NCBI GenBank assembly: GCA_005406025.1
Contig: BGZK01000483.1
Location: 248,001 to 312,000, forward strand
Length of the DNA stretch: 64,000 bases
Direction: 5' to 3'
From: Eumeta japonica
Lineage: Eukaryota; Arthropoda; Insecta; Lepidoptera; Psychidae
In this document: positions 62,171-64,000 of the stretch, one piece after another
How the letters are laid out: every line of letters begins with the position of its first letter
Numbering within the stretch: position 1 is the first letter of the stretch
Made by a program: the position numbers and the translations under genes
Notes under the pieces: generated by a model
Seen by the model: the letters and a program-made list of their open reading frames with translations, nothing else
What the model was told of the DNA's origin: nothing
Database searches by the model: none

Positions 62171-63220
62171 AAAATAAAAAATATATTTTAGGAAGATGAT
62201 ATACAAAATTTCTGGCCAAAATAATTACTTTTTTATGTGTTTCAAAACGACACATTTGTAAAGGAATACGTAACCGCATTCTGATTGAAGGAAGCCAAGC
62301 AATCTAAATTTTCATATTAGAAGTTTTACGATTATACCATAAAAAACCACGTGCTGACCTCAACTTTAAGTGAAAATTCATCAAATTTACCTGTAATTAA
62401 AAACTTGCATTTTAAAGGTCTCTCGAAGGACAAAAGGTTCTAACAGCTTTTTCTCGAGTAATAGTCGAGGAGTATCTTGTTCTACGGATAGTACATACAT
62501 TTTTGCCTTCTTGTTTCTCGTTTCTTCTATTTGATATATCTCTTGATGATCTACAAAAAAATGAGTCATTTCTTCGACAAGTTGATGAGATCAAGTATTT
62601 AACCTGATTTTTCTAAAATTTGTATATCATTTTTTAAATTATCAATTACCGGCAACATTCACAATTAATTTTTCCAAATAAATTCTAATGTTCAGACGCA
62701 GCCCCGTTACAGTTTTATAATAGCGTAGATTTTTCTTTCTTTCAAGCTTTATATTCAAAGCTAACTTCAATTTCATGTTCCATATTGATTCTTCCTGGAA
62801 CTGTAAAAGTAAAAGGAATTTTTAATATCCAATACTGTAAATGAAGCAAAATGTAACACCATATTAAACATTTATATCTAACAATTTTTACAAATACTTC
62901 GTTAAGAAATCGAAGCACTTAAACTGATTCTGTACTAAGTAATATATTTTGTAATTTCACACACACAATACACGCCTATTTTGCTTTTCTAACACCGTCA
63001 GTATAAAAACTAATCATGCTTAAAAAAATTCAAACGCTTTTTACCTCTCAGTTTATGAAATAATGAAGTTTCGTGAAGTAATTAATTTTTCATACAGAAG
63101 GAACACATTTATATGAAATATTGTATTTTTTATTAGGTTGGAATACTACTTGTGAGATAACACACTACCCACAGAATACAGGTATGAAGTAGCAGCTTCC
63201 GCTATTAAGTTTCTTTTAGT
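62171..63220. other. no gene seen
   Basis: AT-rich DNA without frames of interest or repeats that I can name. Confidence 0.5.
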
Positions 63221-63224
63221 GACT

Positions 63225-63350
63225 TAGAGTTACAGTGGCTATCCTACTCCTTTCTAAAAGGCTGGCAACACATTAGTGACTTCTCTGGGCTTATGAGTAT
63301 CTATAGGCGATTTCGACCACCTACTCTGGCGGATAGCATGCCCATTTTTC
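63225..63350 (+). repeat. degraded interspersed repeat of the ccggcaacacac type
   Basis: gagttacagtggctatccta then tttctaaaaggctggcaaca then cattagtgacttctctgg and gcggatagcatgcccattttt. It matches the layout of the same family as the fragment at 4.98-5.06 kb. Confidence 0.5.
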
Positions 63351-63499
63351 CCTTTGAAAATACTATAAATTAACAAAGTATATTTAGAAATGGCTCAATC
63401 TCAAACATTCTCACAGTTCCTTGAATTGTAGATAATACGAAATGCCTACAAGATAAATAAACGATCGAAAACGTAAAAGGCGAAGTACAAATTCAAGGC

Positions 63500-64000
63500 A
63501 AAGCCGCCATGTTTTAGAGTCGTTATCACTTCTCTAGATTATCACAATTGCTGAAACAGCTCTATAATCGTTTCGATAGTGAGTACCCGCTCAGTGCGCG
63601 GGCGGCCGATAACGGCGGCTACAATGATTCGCAAATGCAGGGCTTCTACCCGTGGTTATCCAACGAACCACGCTCTGAGTGAGTTTCCCCACTTGACTTT
63701 TTCATCGCTGTCGTGTTAGACCGAATGGCGTTCAGGACGTTTCGTCCAGTTTATCGCGTTGCCTTACAAGCAGAAACACGCCACGAACCAATGTTCGTCC
63801 TTTAAATTCTTATTACCGTTCTGATCGTTCATAAGTTCGTATAGTATTTATACAGATGGAGTTAGGTCCGAACTAAAAACTAGCACTCTCGAGCAGCTGT
63901 GAACTAGTGTCATCTAGAGTTGAACTAACTATAGCTCGATTGATTGTTATAGAACCTCTTCTGGACAAACGAAGTATAAACACGCTCCATTTAATAGAGT
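63500..64000. other. GC-richer right edge, not identified
   Basis: A block at about 63585-63800 is clearly more GC-rich than its surroundings (gctcagtgcgcgggcggccg). It includes a short plus-strand frame, MAFRTFRPVYRVALQAETRH, that stops after 29 codons. It might be a 5' exon or promoter of a neighbouring gene, or a transposon piece. I cannot decide. Confidence 0.3.

Overview
This window looks like nuclear DNA from a lepidopteran insect. The long gaps are AT-rich, the genes have many short exons with GT..AG introns, and the repeats are ones I recognise from moth and butterfly genomes: gggttccg/cggaaccc elements, ccggcaacacac fragments, CTAG-ended elements and mariner relics. The species cannot be fixed from the sequence.

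The genic content is a head-to-tail cluster of membrane alanyl aminopeptidases (aminopeptidase N, APN; peptidase family M1), all on the minus strand. From right to left they are: a 14-exon gene at 47042-55612 (1002 aa), a 13-exon gene at 31266-41402 (984 aa), a 15-exon gene at 2964-22040 (952 aa), and the first exon of a fourth gene at 1-243 that continues past the left edge. I rebuilt each model by hand. Every junction is GT..AG and every phase closes, so each coding sum divides by three. The three complete proteins each have a signal peptide, a GAMEN exopeptidase motif, the HEXXH-(18)-E zinc site, a catalytic tyrosine, four conserved cysteines near the C-terminus and a C-terminal GPI-anchor signal. 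They therefore read as secreted, glycolipid-anchored ectopeptidases. In caterpillars this family sits on the midgut brush border, trims dietary peptides, and is known as a receptor group for Bacillus thuringiensis Cry toxins. Two of the three (31266-41402 and 47042-55612) carry a Thr-rich stalk before the anchor; the third does not.

Each gene seems to have its own promoter. Three starts have a TATA-like box about 26-30 bases before an initiator-like TCA, with GATA-factor motifs close upstream. Two of them begin with a noncoding exon of about 30 nt ending in the same splice donor (gtagga). The middle gene lacks one intron that both complete paralogues have.

Between and inside the genes lie decayed transposons. 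A LINE relic is at about 25.59-28.1 kb, and two mariner relics in opposite orientation are at 44.0-46.9 kb. There are also fold-back/MITE-like hairpins, a dispersed GAAACC-rich family with at least six copies, a decayed tandem array at 60.5-61.5 kb and a fresh 188-bp tandem array at 61.6-62.2 kb. No tRNA, rRNA or CRISPR was seen. The right-hand 8.4 kb holds only repeats as far as I can tell.
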